From: Maricaulis sp965242785
Lineage (GTDB): Bacteria > Pseudomonadota > Alphaproteobacteria > Caulobacterales > Maricaulaceae
Direction of reading: 5' to 3'
Length of the DNA stretch: 64,000 nucleotides
Assembly: GCA_965242785.1 (NCBI GenBank)
Contig: CBDETA010000003.1
Location: 558,001-622,000 of the forward strand
Made by a program: the position numbers and the translations under genes. Of the stretch, positions 1 to 7,565 are shown piece after piece (position 1 is the first letter of the stretch; every line of letters starts with the position of its first letter). The notes below the pieces were generated by a model. That model was not told the origin of the DNA and ran no database searches. It saw only the letters and a list, made by a program, of their open reading frames with translations.

Positions 1-1
1 G

Positions 2-298
2 ATCGCGCTGTTGACCAATGTTCTCTCTAACAGCGCCACGGCGATCCTGTTCACGCCGATCGCGGTGGGGGCCGCCAACCAGATGGGGGCCGATCCGACC
101 CTGTTTGCGCTGACGGTGCTGTTCGCGGCGAACACCTGTTTTGCCACGCCGATCGGCTATCAGACCAATCTTCTGGTGATGGGACCGGGGCATTACCGCT
201 TCACCGACTACATCCGGGCGGGAGCACCGCTGGTCTTCCTGTTCTGGATTGTGTTCACGCTCTACGTATTTGGCCTCTACGCCTTTGGCCTGGCCTGA
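2..298 (+). CDS. SLC13-type anion permease, C-terminal fragment
   Basis: The reading frame is already open at the window edge, so only the last ~98 residues are present. They hold the SNSATAILFTPIA stretch and a second motif (NTCFATPIGYQTNLLVMGPG), typical of the last membrane segments of SLC13/DASS-type permeases. In that family these Ser-Asn-x-Ala/Thr motifs line the sodium and substrate sites. A final hydrophobic helix ends the protein. Substrate (sulfate, dicarboxylate or another anion) cannot be told from this part. bpt follows after about 40 bases on the same strand. Confidence 0.75.
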   Translation: MALLTNVLSNSATAILFTPIAVGAANQMGADPTLFALTVLFAANTCFATPIGYQTNLLVMGPGHYRFTDYIRAGAPLVFLFWIVFTLYVFGLYAFGLA

Positions 299-339
299 GC
301 TAAGCTGATCCATGTGACGCCGCAGCGATTCAAGACACC

Positions 340-1092
340 GTGACCCATCCGTTTGCCACTCGCCAGATTCCCTTCTTCCTGACGGCTGCGGCGCCCTGTC
401 CCTATCTGCCGGGCAAATGGGAGCGCAAAGTCTTCACACGGATCGATATCGGCGAGGGCCCCGCGCTCAATGATGCGCTGACCCATGCCGGTTTCCGGCG
501 CAGCCAGGGCGTGCTCTACCGGCCGGCCTGCGAAGCCTGCGATGCCTGCCGCTCGGTGCGGATCGATGTCGCCCGCTTCGACTGGAAGCGTCGCTGGCGC
601 AAGATCCTCAACCGCAATGCCGACCTCTCGGTCTCGACCGAGGCCCAGACCGCGACGATGGAACAATTCCAGCTGCTGTCGCGCTATCTGGAGAGCCGGC
701 ATGGCGATGGCGACATGGCCGGCATGTCCTTCGGCGAATACGTGATGATGGCCGAGGACGGCGCCCAGCGTACCCACATCACCCAGTATCGCGATCCCGG
801 CGGCAAGCTCATCGCCGGCGTGCTGACCGATGTCCTCAAGGACGGGTTGTCACTGATCTATTCCTATTTCGACCCGGAAGCCCAGCGCCGCAGCCTCGGG
901 GCCTTCCTGATCCTGGACGCCGTGCGCCAGGCCGAGGCGGCCGGTCTGCCCTTTGTCTATCTGGGCTATTGGGTCAAGGGCAGCCGCAAGATGGAATACA
1001 AGGCGGCCTATCAGCCGCTGCAAGTCCTCACCGCGTCGGGCTGGCAGGCCTTCGACGAACTCGATAACCATGAGGACGAGGAAGACGACTGA
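340..1092 (+). CDS. bpt: Aspartate/glutamate leucyltransferase (arginyltransferase family)
   Basis: Cytoplasmic aminoacyl-tRNA-protein transferase of the bacterial N-degron pathway. Enzymes of this family move leucine from Leu-tRNA to N-terminal Asp or Glu so that ClpS/ClpAP can degrade the protein. The 250-residue length is normal. The N-terminal half has the family cysteine cluster (YRPACEACDACRSVRI, about residues 61-76) and the C-terminal half has the acetyltransferase-like fold with YSYFDPEAQRRSLGAF and YLGYWVKGSRKMEYK. The start is a GTG; no in-frame ATG precedes the conserved N-terminus. It sits alone between a permease and the TRAP operon. The Bpt specificity rather than Ate is inferred from bacterial occurrence and size. 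Confidence 0.9.
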   Translation: MTHPFATRQIPFFLTAAAPCPYLPGKWERKVFTRIDIGEGPALNDALTHAGFRRSQGVLYRPACEACDACRSVRIDVARFDWKRRWRKILNRNADLSVSTEAQTATMEQFQLLSRYLESRHGDGDMAGMSFGEYVMMAEDGAQRTHITQYRDPGGKLIAGVLTDVLKDGLSLIYSYFDPEAQRRSLGAFLILDAVRQAEAAGLPFVYLGYWVKGSRKMEYKAAYQPLQVLTASGWQAFDELDNHEDEEDD

Positions 1093-1136
1093 GATGGCGG
1101 CCTGATCCGGCTCGCCGATCCAGGGGGAGAGACAAG

Positions 1137-2255
1137 ATGGATCGACGCACTTTCATCAGCGGCGGTGCCGTCGCTGCCGCCACGGTTGCGACCGCTTGCG
1201 GGGAAACCGGCCAGGACAGCGCCGGCCCGGCCGCCCCGGCGGTCAATCGCGGCGTCCGGCGCCTGCGCATGGTGACCACCTGGCCGGCGAATTTCCCCGG
1301 CCTGGGCACCGCAGCGAACAATACCGCCGATTACATCAACCGCATGTCCGGCGGATCGCTGGAAGTGCGGGTCTATGCCGCCGGCGAGATCGTCAGCGCG
1401 TTCGAGGCCTTTGACGCGGTCTCCGAAGGCACGGCGGACATGTATCATGGCGCCGAATACTACTGGCAGGGCAAATCGCCGGCCTTCAACTTCTTCACCG
1501 CCGTGCCCTTCGGCATGACGGCCTATGAGATCATGGGCTGGGTGGAATATGGCGGCGGCCAGGCCCTGTGGGACGAGCTGTCGGGCCAGTTCAACATCAA
1601 GCCCTTCCAGGCCGGCAATTCCGGCCACCAGATGGGCGGCTGGTTCAAGCGCGAGATCAATACGCTGGCCGACTTCCAGGGCCTGCGCATGCGGATCCCG
1701 GGCCTGGGTGGCAATGTGCTGCGCGAACTGGGCGGCGCGGCCGTCACCCTGTCGGGCGGCGAGATCTATCCGGCCCTGCAGAACGGCATGATCGACGCGA
1801 CCGAATGGGTCGGCCCGTGGAATGACCTCGCTTTCGGTTTCTACCGCGAAGCGCCCTTCTATTACGGCCCGGGCTTTCACGAGCCCGGCTCCTGTCTCGG
1901 CGTCGGCATCAATCGCGGTGTCTGGGATTCCCTGGCCGCCGACCACCAAGCGATCATCGCCTCGGCCTGCCGGACAGCGAACAATCTCTCCCTGGCAGAG
2001 TTCCAGTACCAGAACGGCCTGGCGCTGGACGTGCTGACCAATCAGCACGGTGTGCAGCTGCGCCAGTTCTCCGACGCGATCTGGACGCGGATCGGCGAAA
2101 TTTCCGAACAGGTGGTCGCCGATACCGGCAATGCCGATGCGATGACGCGGCGGGTCTATGAGAACTATCTGGATGCCCGCAACAAGATGCGCGGCTGGGG
2201 CCGGATTTCCGAAATGCCCTACATGGTCCAGCGCGAACGCGTTCTGGGCGGCTGA
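1137..2255 (+). CDS. dctP: TRAP transporter substrate-binding protein, TakP/DctP family
   Basis: Periplasmic solute-binding protein of a tripartite ATP-independent transporter. The N-terminus MDRRTFISGG plus a hydrophobic run is a twin-arginine signal; a cysteine at residue 21 could be lipidated, though the lipobox is weak. Family signatures are MRIPGLGGNVLRELGG (about residues 182-197), the GGEIYPALQNGMIDATEWVGP block that contacts the ligand, and FHEPGS. These resemble the TakP branch known for 2-oxo acid ligands, so an alpha-keto acid or related carboxylate is the best guess. dctQ begins three bases after the stop, so the permease genes are co-transcribed. Confidence 0.88.
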   Translation: MDRRTFISGGAVAAATVATACGETGQDSAGPAAPAVNRGVRRLRMVTTWPANFPGLGTAANNTADYINRMSGGSLEVRVYAAGEIVSAFEAFDAVSEGTADMYHGAEYYWQGKSPAFNFFTAVPFGMTAYEIMGWVEYGGGQALWDELSGQFNIKPFQAGNSGHQMGGWFKREINTLADFQGLRMRIPGLGGNVLRELGGAAVTLSGGEIYPALQNGMIDATEWVGPWNDLAFGFYREAPFYYGPGFHEPGSCLGVGINRGVWDSLAADHQAIIASACRTANNLSLAEFQYQNGLALDVLTNQHGVQLRQFSDAIWTRIGEISEQVVADTGNADAMTRRVYENYLDARNKMRGWGRISEMPYMVQRERVLGG

Positions 2256-2257
2256 TC

Positions 2258-3037
2258 ATGCAGCGGGGGGACGGGCTCTTACTGGTTCTGATCGGGCTCG
2301 GCCTGGTCCTGACCCTGCTGGACGGGGTCACCGGCGGCGCACTGGCGGGATGGACCCAGGCCCAGCTTCCGGGGCTGGCGCAAACGGCCGGTCTGTGGAT
2401 CGGCCGGGTCGGGCTTTGGCTCAGCCCCCTCCTGCTCATCCCCCTGATCTGTGGCCTGGCCGGTCGCTTCATGCCCCTGCCCGGCCCGGTCTGGACCCTG
2501 CACGAGCGGGCCATTGGCGGGATTGACCGGATCACCAGCACGATCGGCGGGGCCGCGCGCTGGTTTGCCCTGGGCCTGGTGCTGGTGACGGCACTGGTCG
2601 TGGTCCAGCGCTATGTCTTCGGCTTTGCCTCCACCAAGCTGCAGGAAAGCGTGATCTACCTGCACGCCCTGCTCTTTCTCCTGTCCTCGGCCTCGGCACT
2701 CCTGAATGGCGGACATGTCCGCGTCGACGTCTTTTACGCCAAGGCGGACGCCCGCGGGAAAGCCTGGACCGATCTTGTCGGCACCTATCTCGCCCTGATG
2801 CCGATGTGCGCGCTGATCGTGTGGTCGTCGACCGGTTACATGAACTCCACCTGGCGCATCCTGGAGCGCTCGCGCGAAAGCGACGGCCTGCCGCTGGTCT
2901 TCATGCTGAAGACCGCCATTCCGCTGTTCGCCATCCTGATGATCCTGCAGGGTCTGTCCATGGCCGCCCGGGCCGCGATGACCCTGGCCGGCCGCAAGGC
3001 GCCGGTAACGCCCGAAGGGCTGGGAGCGGAAGCCTGA
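2258..3037 (+). CDS. dctQ: TRAP transporter small permease subunit
   Basis: Integral membrane protein of 259 residues, the small four-helix DctQ subunit that docks on DctM. After an N-terminal hydrophobic extension (about residues 5-75, containing two or three possible helices) come the DctQ-type segments, including VVVQRYVFGFASTKLQESVIYLHALLFLLSSA and GGHVRVDVFY, which is the family's recognisable core. The N-terminal extension makes it longer than the usual ~160-180 residue subunits. It sits between dctP (3 bases upstream) and dctM (1 base downstream), consistent with translational coupling in one operon. Confidence 0.85.
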   Translation: MQRGDGLLLVLIGLGLVLTLLDGVTGGALAGWTQAQLPGLAQTAGLWIGRVGLWLSPLLLIPLICGLAGRFMPLPGPVWTLHERAIGGIDRITSTIGGAARWFALGLVLVTALVVVQRYVFGFASTKLQESVIYLHALLFLLSSASALLNGGHVRVDVFYAKADARGKAWTDLVGTYLALMPMCALIVWSSTGYMNSTWRILERSRESDGLPLVFMLKTAIPLFAILMILQGLSMAARAAMTLAGRKAPVTPEGLGAEA

Positions 3038-3038
3038 G

Positions 3039-4634
3039 ATGACGCTGTTGATCGAATTCCTGCCCTTCCTGATGTTCCTGGCCGCCTTTGCGGCACTGTT
3101 GCGCGGCTATCCGGTGGCCTTCACCTTGGCTGGCGTGGCGCTGGCCTTCGCCCTGATCGGCATCGCCCTGGGCGAGTTCGACCCGATCCATTTCCGCGCC
3201 TTCCCGCAGCGCATCTACGGCAATCTGATGGAGATGGACCGGTCGATCCTGGTGGCGGTCCCGCTCTTCGTCTTCATGGGCGTGATGCTGGAAAAGTCCA
3301 AGATCGCCGAGGAATTGCTCGAGGCCATGGGGGCGCTCTTCGGAACGATGCGCGGCGGCCTGGGCATTTCCGTTGTGGTCGTCGGCGCCCTGCTGGCCGC
3401 TTCGACCGGCATTGTCGGCGCCACCGTCGTCACCATGGGCCTGCTCTCCCTGCCGACCATGCTCAAGCGCGGCTATGATCCGGGCCTGGCAGCCGGCTCG
3501 ATCGCAGCGTCGGGCACGCTGGGACAGATCATCCCGCCCTCCATCGTGCTAGTGCTGCTGGGCGACCAGATATCCAACGCCTACCAGGAGGCCCAGCGCG
3601 CCCAGGGCATTTTCTCGCCCGACATCGTCTCGGTCGGCGACCTCTTTGCCGGCGCGCTGATTCCCGGCCTGATGCTGGTCGGCTTTTACATCGCCTACCA
3701 GATCGTCATGGCGGTCTGGAAACCGGAATCCGCGCCCGCGGCCCCGGCCGACGAGGCCCGGGCCGACTGGGGCAAGATCCTGCATGCGCTGGTGCCGCCA
3801 CTGGCCCTGATCATCGGGGTGCTGGGTTCCATCCTCGCAGGTCTGGCCAATCCGACCGAGGCCGCCGGTGTCGGTGCGGTCGGCGCAACCTTCATCGCCG
3901 GGGCCCGCAATGCCGGTGCGAAGGACAATCCCCGCCTCGGCCAGATCCTGTCCTATCTGGGCCTGTTGGCCCTTCTGGCCCTGATCGCATTGGTGGTCAT
4001 CCCCAACATCATCACCGGCGAGCGCCTCTATGTTTCCAATCTGGGCCTGCCCGGCACTTTGGGCGCTGTGCTCTTTGGCGGTCTCACCCTGATCGGCGCC
4101 GGCCTCACCCTCTGGCGGTTGAAACGCAATGGCGTTCTGGACGAGGTGATGAGCTCAACCGCGACGATCTCGGCCATGGTCTTCGTGATCCTGATCGGTG
4201 CCTCGCTCTTCTCGCTGATCTTCCGCGAACTGGGCGGGGACGACACCGTCGCCGAGGCGCTGCGCGCCGTGCCCGGTGGCACGTTCGGCGCCCTGGCGGT
4301 TGTCATGCTGGTGATGTTCGTGCTGGGCTTTTTCCTCGACTTCATCGAGATCACCTTCGTGGTCGTGCCAATCGTCGCACCGATCCTGCTGATGATGGGG
4401 GTCGATCCGGTCTGGCTGGGCGTTCTGATGGCAATGAACCTGCAAACCAGCTTTTTGACCCCCCCCTTCGGCTTCGCGCTCTTCTATCTGCGCGGTGTTG
4501 CCCCGCCGAGCGTGAAGACGACTGACATCTATCGCGGTGCCATCCCGTTCGTGATCATCCAGATCCTGGCAATCATCGCTGTGGCCGCCCTTCCCTGGCT
4601 GGCCACCGGCCTGCCGGACATGCTGTATGACTAG
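3039..4634 (+). CDS. dctM: TRAP transporter large permease subunit
   Basis: The sodium-coupled transport subunit of the TRAP system. It has 531 residues with about a dozen hydrophobic helices and DctM signatures such as MEMDRSILVAVPLFVFMGVMLEKS, STGIVGATVVTMGLLSLPTMLKRGYD and GSIAASGTLGQIIPPSIVLVLLGDQ. The C-terminal repeat contains LDFIEITFVVVPIVAPILL. It is longer than the typical 425-450 residues because of an insert around residues 225-350 with extra hydrophobic segments, as in the DctM forms paired with TakP-like binding proteins. It starts right after dctQ and is followed four bases later by an AI-2E permease gene. Confidence 0.9.
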   Translation: MTLLIEFLPFLMFLAAFAALLRGYPVAFTLAGVALAFALIGIALGEFDPIHFRAFPQRIYGNLMEMDRSILVAVPLFVFMGVMLEKSKIAEELLEAMGALFGTMRGGLGISVVVVGALLAASTGIVGATVVTMGLLSLPTMLKRGYDPGLAAGSIAASGTLGQIIPPSIVLVLLGDQISNAYQEAQRAQGIFSPDIVSVGDLFAGALIPGLMLVGFYIAYQIVMAVWKPESAPAAPADEARADWGKILHALVPPLALIIGVLGSILAGLANPTEAAGVGAVGATFIAGARNAGAKDNPRLGQILSYLGLLALLALIALVVIPNIITGERLYVSNLGLPGTLGAVLFGGLTLIGAGLTLWRLKRNGVLDEVMSSTATISAMVFVILIGASLFSLIFRELGGDDTVAEALRAVPGGTFGALAVVMLVMFVLGFFLDFIEITFVVVPIVAPILLMMGVDPVWLGVLMAMNLQTSFLTPPFGFALFYLRGVAPPSVKTTDIYRGAIPFVIIQILAIIAVAALPWLATGLPDMLYD

Positions 4635-4637
4635 GCC

Positions 4638-5756
4638 ATGACCCCACGCCGCAAAGCCGAACTTCATCGGGCCTTCATCGCCGCGCTCGCCCTGATCATC
4701 TCGGGCATCTTCCTGTGGATGATCCGCGACTATCTCGCCGCGCTCTTCCTGGCCGGTGTGATCGCGCTCTTTTTGGCCAAGCCGCATAACTGGCTCGCCG
4801 GCAAGCTCGGCGGGCGGCGCGGTCTGGCAGCCGGTCTCCTGGTCACCATTTCGGTTCTCGCCTTCATCATTCCAGCCACCCTGCTGCTCGGCGTGGTCGC
4901 CGAGCAGGCGATCGATGTAACCCAGATGGTTACGCCCTGGGTGCAGACACAGGTCACGCAGATCCGCGAGGACGGGCTGACCGGCTTGCCCGACTGGCTG
5001 CCGTTTCGCGACGCGCTGATTGAATACCAGGCCAGCCTGGCGGCCCAGCTGGGCAATCTCGCGGGGACTGTCGGACGCGTGCTCATGGGCAGCCTGCGCG
5101 CGGGAACCGGCGGCTTCCTGATTGCCACACTCAACTTCTTCATCCTGGTCTATGCACTGTATTTCTTCCTGATGTCAGGGCGGGAAATCGGCCGCTCGGC
5201 CGTGAGCCTGTTGCCGATGACAGCAGAGGGCCGCGAACTCCTGGCCGAGCGCGCCCTCTCCACCATCCGTGCCACAGTAAAGGGCTCTTTCCTCATTGCT
5301 CTGGTCCAGGGCTCGCTGACCGGGATCGGCTTGTTCGTGGCCGGTGTGCCCGGCTCGATCTTCTGGGCCGCTGTGGCTGCCCTGCTGTCGATCATTCCGA
5401 TGGTCGGCCCGCCGCTGATCTGGATCCCGGCCTCGATCTGGCTGTTCGCCACCGGAAGTCCGATTGCCGCGGTTGCGCTGGCGGTATGGGGCGCGGTCTT
5501 CGTGGGTACGTCCGACAACATCCTGCGCCCGATCCTGGTCGGCAAGGATGCGAAAATGTCCGATCTCATGGTGCTGATCTCGACCCTGGGCGGTCTGACC
5601 CTGTTTGGCGCCGTCGGGATCATCATCGGCCCGGTCATCGCCGCCCTCTTCACCTCGGTCTGGTACCTGTTCCGGGAGACCTATTCCGGGCTGCTGGACG
5701 ATGAGGAAGAAGCCGACACGGCATCAGACCAGGAAAGCGATACCGGAACCTCCTAA
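4638..5756 (+). CDS. AI-2E family (PerM-like) membrane transporter
   Basis: Multi-spanning inner membrane protein of 372 residues in the AI-2E/UPF0118 family. Visible features are the paired N-terminal helices (residues 12-45), a helix at ~60-85, a soluble amphipathic segment (~90-150), and the conserved C-terminal helices. The latter include SIIPMVGPPLIWIPASIWLF and the GTSDNILRPILVGKDAKMSDLMVLISTLGGL signature. The tail after ~350 is acidic. Family members export small molecules or exchange ions; the substrate here is unknown. It follows dctM by four bases and probably ends the TRAP operon. Its stop codon overlaps that of the convergent M48 protease gene by four bases. Confidence 0.85.
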   Translation: MTPRRKAELHRAFIAALALIISGIFLWMIRDYLAALFLAGVIALFLAKPHNWLAGKLGGRRGLAAGLLVTISVLAFIIPATLLLGVVAEQAIDVTQMVTPWVQTQVTQIREDGLTGLPDWLPFRDALIEYQASLAAQLGNLAGTVGRVLMGSLRAGTGGFLIATLNFFILVYALYFFLMSGREIGRSAVSLLPMTAEGRELLAERALSTIRATVKGSFLIALVQGSLTGIGLFVAGVPGSIFWAAVAALLSIIPMVGPPLIWIPASIWLFATGSPIAAVALAVWGAVFVGTSDNILRPILVGKDAKMSDLMVLISTLGGLTLFGAVGIIIGPVIAALFTSVWYLFRETYSGLLDDEEEADTASDQESDTGTS

Positions 5757-6769
5757 ACCTCGGGCACGCTGGACCGTCCCAGACCGGGAGTACCGCCGGC
5801 GTATTGCACCAGCATCTCGATGCGCTTTGGGATTGGCGGGTGGGTGGCAAAGACGCCCATGAAGCCGGTCGCGGCATTCTCGATGAACATTTCCCGCACT
5901 TCTTCCGGCGCATCCTCGATCTCGGCATTGCCGGAAATCTTGCGCAGGGCCGAGATCATGGCGTCCGGGTTACGGGTCAGTTCCACGGCTCCGGCATCGG
6001 CCATGTATTCGCGCCGGCGTGACAGGGAGAAGCGGATCACGATGGCCAGCACATAGGCCACGGCGATGATCGCCAGTGCCGCCACGATGATCAGGCCGCC
6101 CGAACGACCGCCCGAGCGCCGGTCTCCCCCTGCGCGCATGCCGAACCATAGAATGCGGCGGAAGATGATCTCGGCGACGAAAGAAATGATGCCGACAAAG
6201 ATGATCGAGATCACCAGCAGGCGCACATCCTTGTGCCGGATATGCGACAGCTCGTGCGCCAGCACGGCTTCCAGTTCCGCATCATCCAGCCGCTGCATCA
6301 GCCCGCGCGTGACGGTGACCGTATACTGGCCCTCACGCAGGCCGGAGGCATAGGCATTGAGCGCATCCGTCTCGATCACCGCCAGTTTCGGCAGTGTCAT
6401 GCCGCGCGAAATGCAGAGATTTTCCAGCAGGTTGTAGACGCGGGGTTCGGACTTGCGATCGAGGCTGCGCGCGCCGGTCGAGGCATTGATGATCGACTGG
6501 TGGAAAAACCAGGCAATGACGAACCAGACACCCGCCAGGCCCAAAGACCAGGCGGCGATCGAAGGCAGGCGTGCCAATTCCGCGGACCAGAAATCCGTTG
6601 CCCCAACACCCTTGCCGCCGGTCATCGCCGGTTCGGCGACGCCGAACAGGATCCAGGTCATCGCCAGGCCGAGCAGGATCAGCAGGACCGGGAAACCGGC
6701 CAGCAGCAGGACGGATTTGAGGTTGTTGTTCCAGATATGGGAGCGAAGTCCGGTCGCACCTAAAAACAT
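5753..6769 (-). CDS. M48 family membrane metalloprotease (HtpX-like)
   Basis: Zinc endopeptidase embedded in the inner membrane. The 338-residue protein has N-terminal transmembrane helices (about 18-45 and 70-90), the M48 zinc motif HELSHIRHKD (His172-Glu173-x-x-His176), further helices around 183-245, and the downstream RRREYMADAGAVELT segment that supplies the third zinc ligand Glu. This architecture matches HtpX/Oma1-like quality-control proteases. lemA lies upstream on the same strand, a frequent pairing, but is separated by a palindromic repeat block of about 190 bases. HtpX proper is usually shorter (~290), so I give no symbol. Confidence 0.88.
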   Translation of the reverse strand: MFLGATGLRSHIWNNNLKSVLLLAGFPVLLILLGLAMTWILFGVAEPAMTGGKGVGATDFWSAELARLPSIAAWSLGLAGVWFVIAWFFHQSIINASTGARSLDRKSEPRVYNLLENLCISRGMTLPKLAVIETDALNAYASGLREGQYTVTVTRGLMQRLDDAELEAVLAHELSHIRHKDVRLLVISIIFVGIISFVAEIIFRRILWFGMRAGGDRRSGGRSGGLIIVAALAIIAVAYVLAIVIRFSLSRRREYMADAGAVELTRNPDAMISALRKISGNAEIEDAPEEVREMFIENAATGFMGVFATHPPIPKRIEMLVQYAGGTPGLGRSSVPEV

Positions 6770-6788
6770 GGCGCAGCCTCCACTCTAT

Positions 6789-6930
6789 CCTTCCCCTTGA
6801 TGGGGAAGGTGGGCCGAAGCCAAGCTTCGGGTCGGAAGGGGTGAATCCTGGTGTCTGGCCTGCCAGACACCTCGCCTCCACCCCCTCCACCGCAGCAAGC
6901 TGCGGCCCCCCTCCCCCATCAAGGGGGAGG
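6789..6930. repeat. Five-hairpin palindromic repeat element
   Basis: Between lemA and the M48 gene five perfect inverted repeats stand in a row. They are CCTTCCCC/GGGGAAGG at 6789-6809, CCGAAGC/GCTTCGG at 6814-6830, GGTGTCTGGC/GCCAGACACC at 6850-6871, CCGCAGC/GCTGCGG at 6890-6905, and CCTCCCCC/GGGGGAGG at 6910-6930. The first and last hairpins are mirror-like ends. The arrangement, with a shared core GGGGAAGGTGGGCCG...CGGGTCG, recurs at 35919-36045. It resembles the dispersed intergenic palindromic elements of alphaproteobacteria. Transcripts from either side would be strongly structured, so it may also stabilise or end mRNA. Confidence 0.8.
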
Positions 6931-6961
6931 ATCGGGTGGGTAGCGCACCCAGGACCATGGC

Positions 6962-7513
6962 CTAGAACTGCACCTTCGGGGCGCCACGCTCGCTCTCGCC
7001 GGCTTCGAAATAGTCGCGCGACTTGAAGCCGAAAGAGTTGGCGATCACCACGGCCGGGAATTGCTCCAGCGAGGTGTTGTATTCGTTGACCGCGTTGTTG
7101 AAGAAGCGGCGGGCGGCGGCGATCTTGTTTTCCAGATCGGCCAGCTCGGTCTGCAGCGACAGGAAGTTCTGGTTCGCCTTCAGGTCGGGATAGCTTTCCG
7201 ACAAGGCGAACAACTGGCGCAGGGCACCGGAGAGCAGGTTTTCCGCCTCGGCCAGGCCTTTCAGCGAGGTCGCGTCGATCGCCGTCTGACGGGCCTTGAT
7301 GACGTTTTCCAGCGTGTCCTTTTCGTGCTTGGCATAGCCCTTCACGGTCTCCACCAGGTTGGGCACGAGATCATGGCGCTGCTTCAGCTGCACATCGATA
7401 TCGCCCCAGGCCTGGTTGCAGGTCTGACGCAGGGCGACCAGCCGGTTGTAGATGACGACCAGGACAACGCCCAGGCCGATAAGAAGGATCAAGACAATGA
7501 GACCGGCATCCAT
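6962..7513 (-). CDS. lemA: LemA family protein
   Basis: Membrane-anchored protein of 183 residues. An N-terminal hydrophobic helix (residues 4-22) is followed by the LemA core: YNRLVALRQTCNQAWGDIDVQLKQRHDLVPNLVETVKGYA, then a helical stretch and FFNNAVNEYNTSLEQFPAVVIANSFGFKSRDYFE near the C-terminus. The family forms a long helical bundle on the outer face of the inner membrane. Its biochemical role is not established, but it is often next to M48 proteases, as here. The start ATG at 7513 fits the position of the membrane anchor. Confidence 0.92.
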   Translation of the reverse strand: MDAGLIVLILLIGLGVVLVVIYNRLVALRQTCNQAWGDIDVQLKQRHDLVPNLVETVKGYAKHEKDTLENVIKARQTAIDATSLKGLAEAENLLSGALRQLFALSESYPDLKANQNFLSLQTELADLENKIAAARRFFNNAVNEYNTSLEQFPAVVIANSFGFKSRDYFEAGESERGAPKVQF

Positions 7514-7565
7514 GGACTAACTCCCGTCGACCGTTGGATTTTGCAGCGTGAGACTACAGGCTTAC

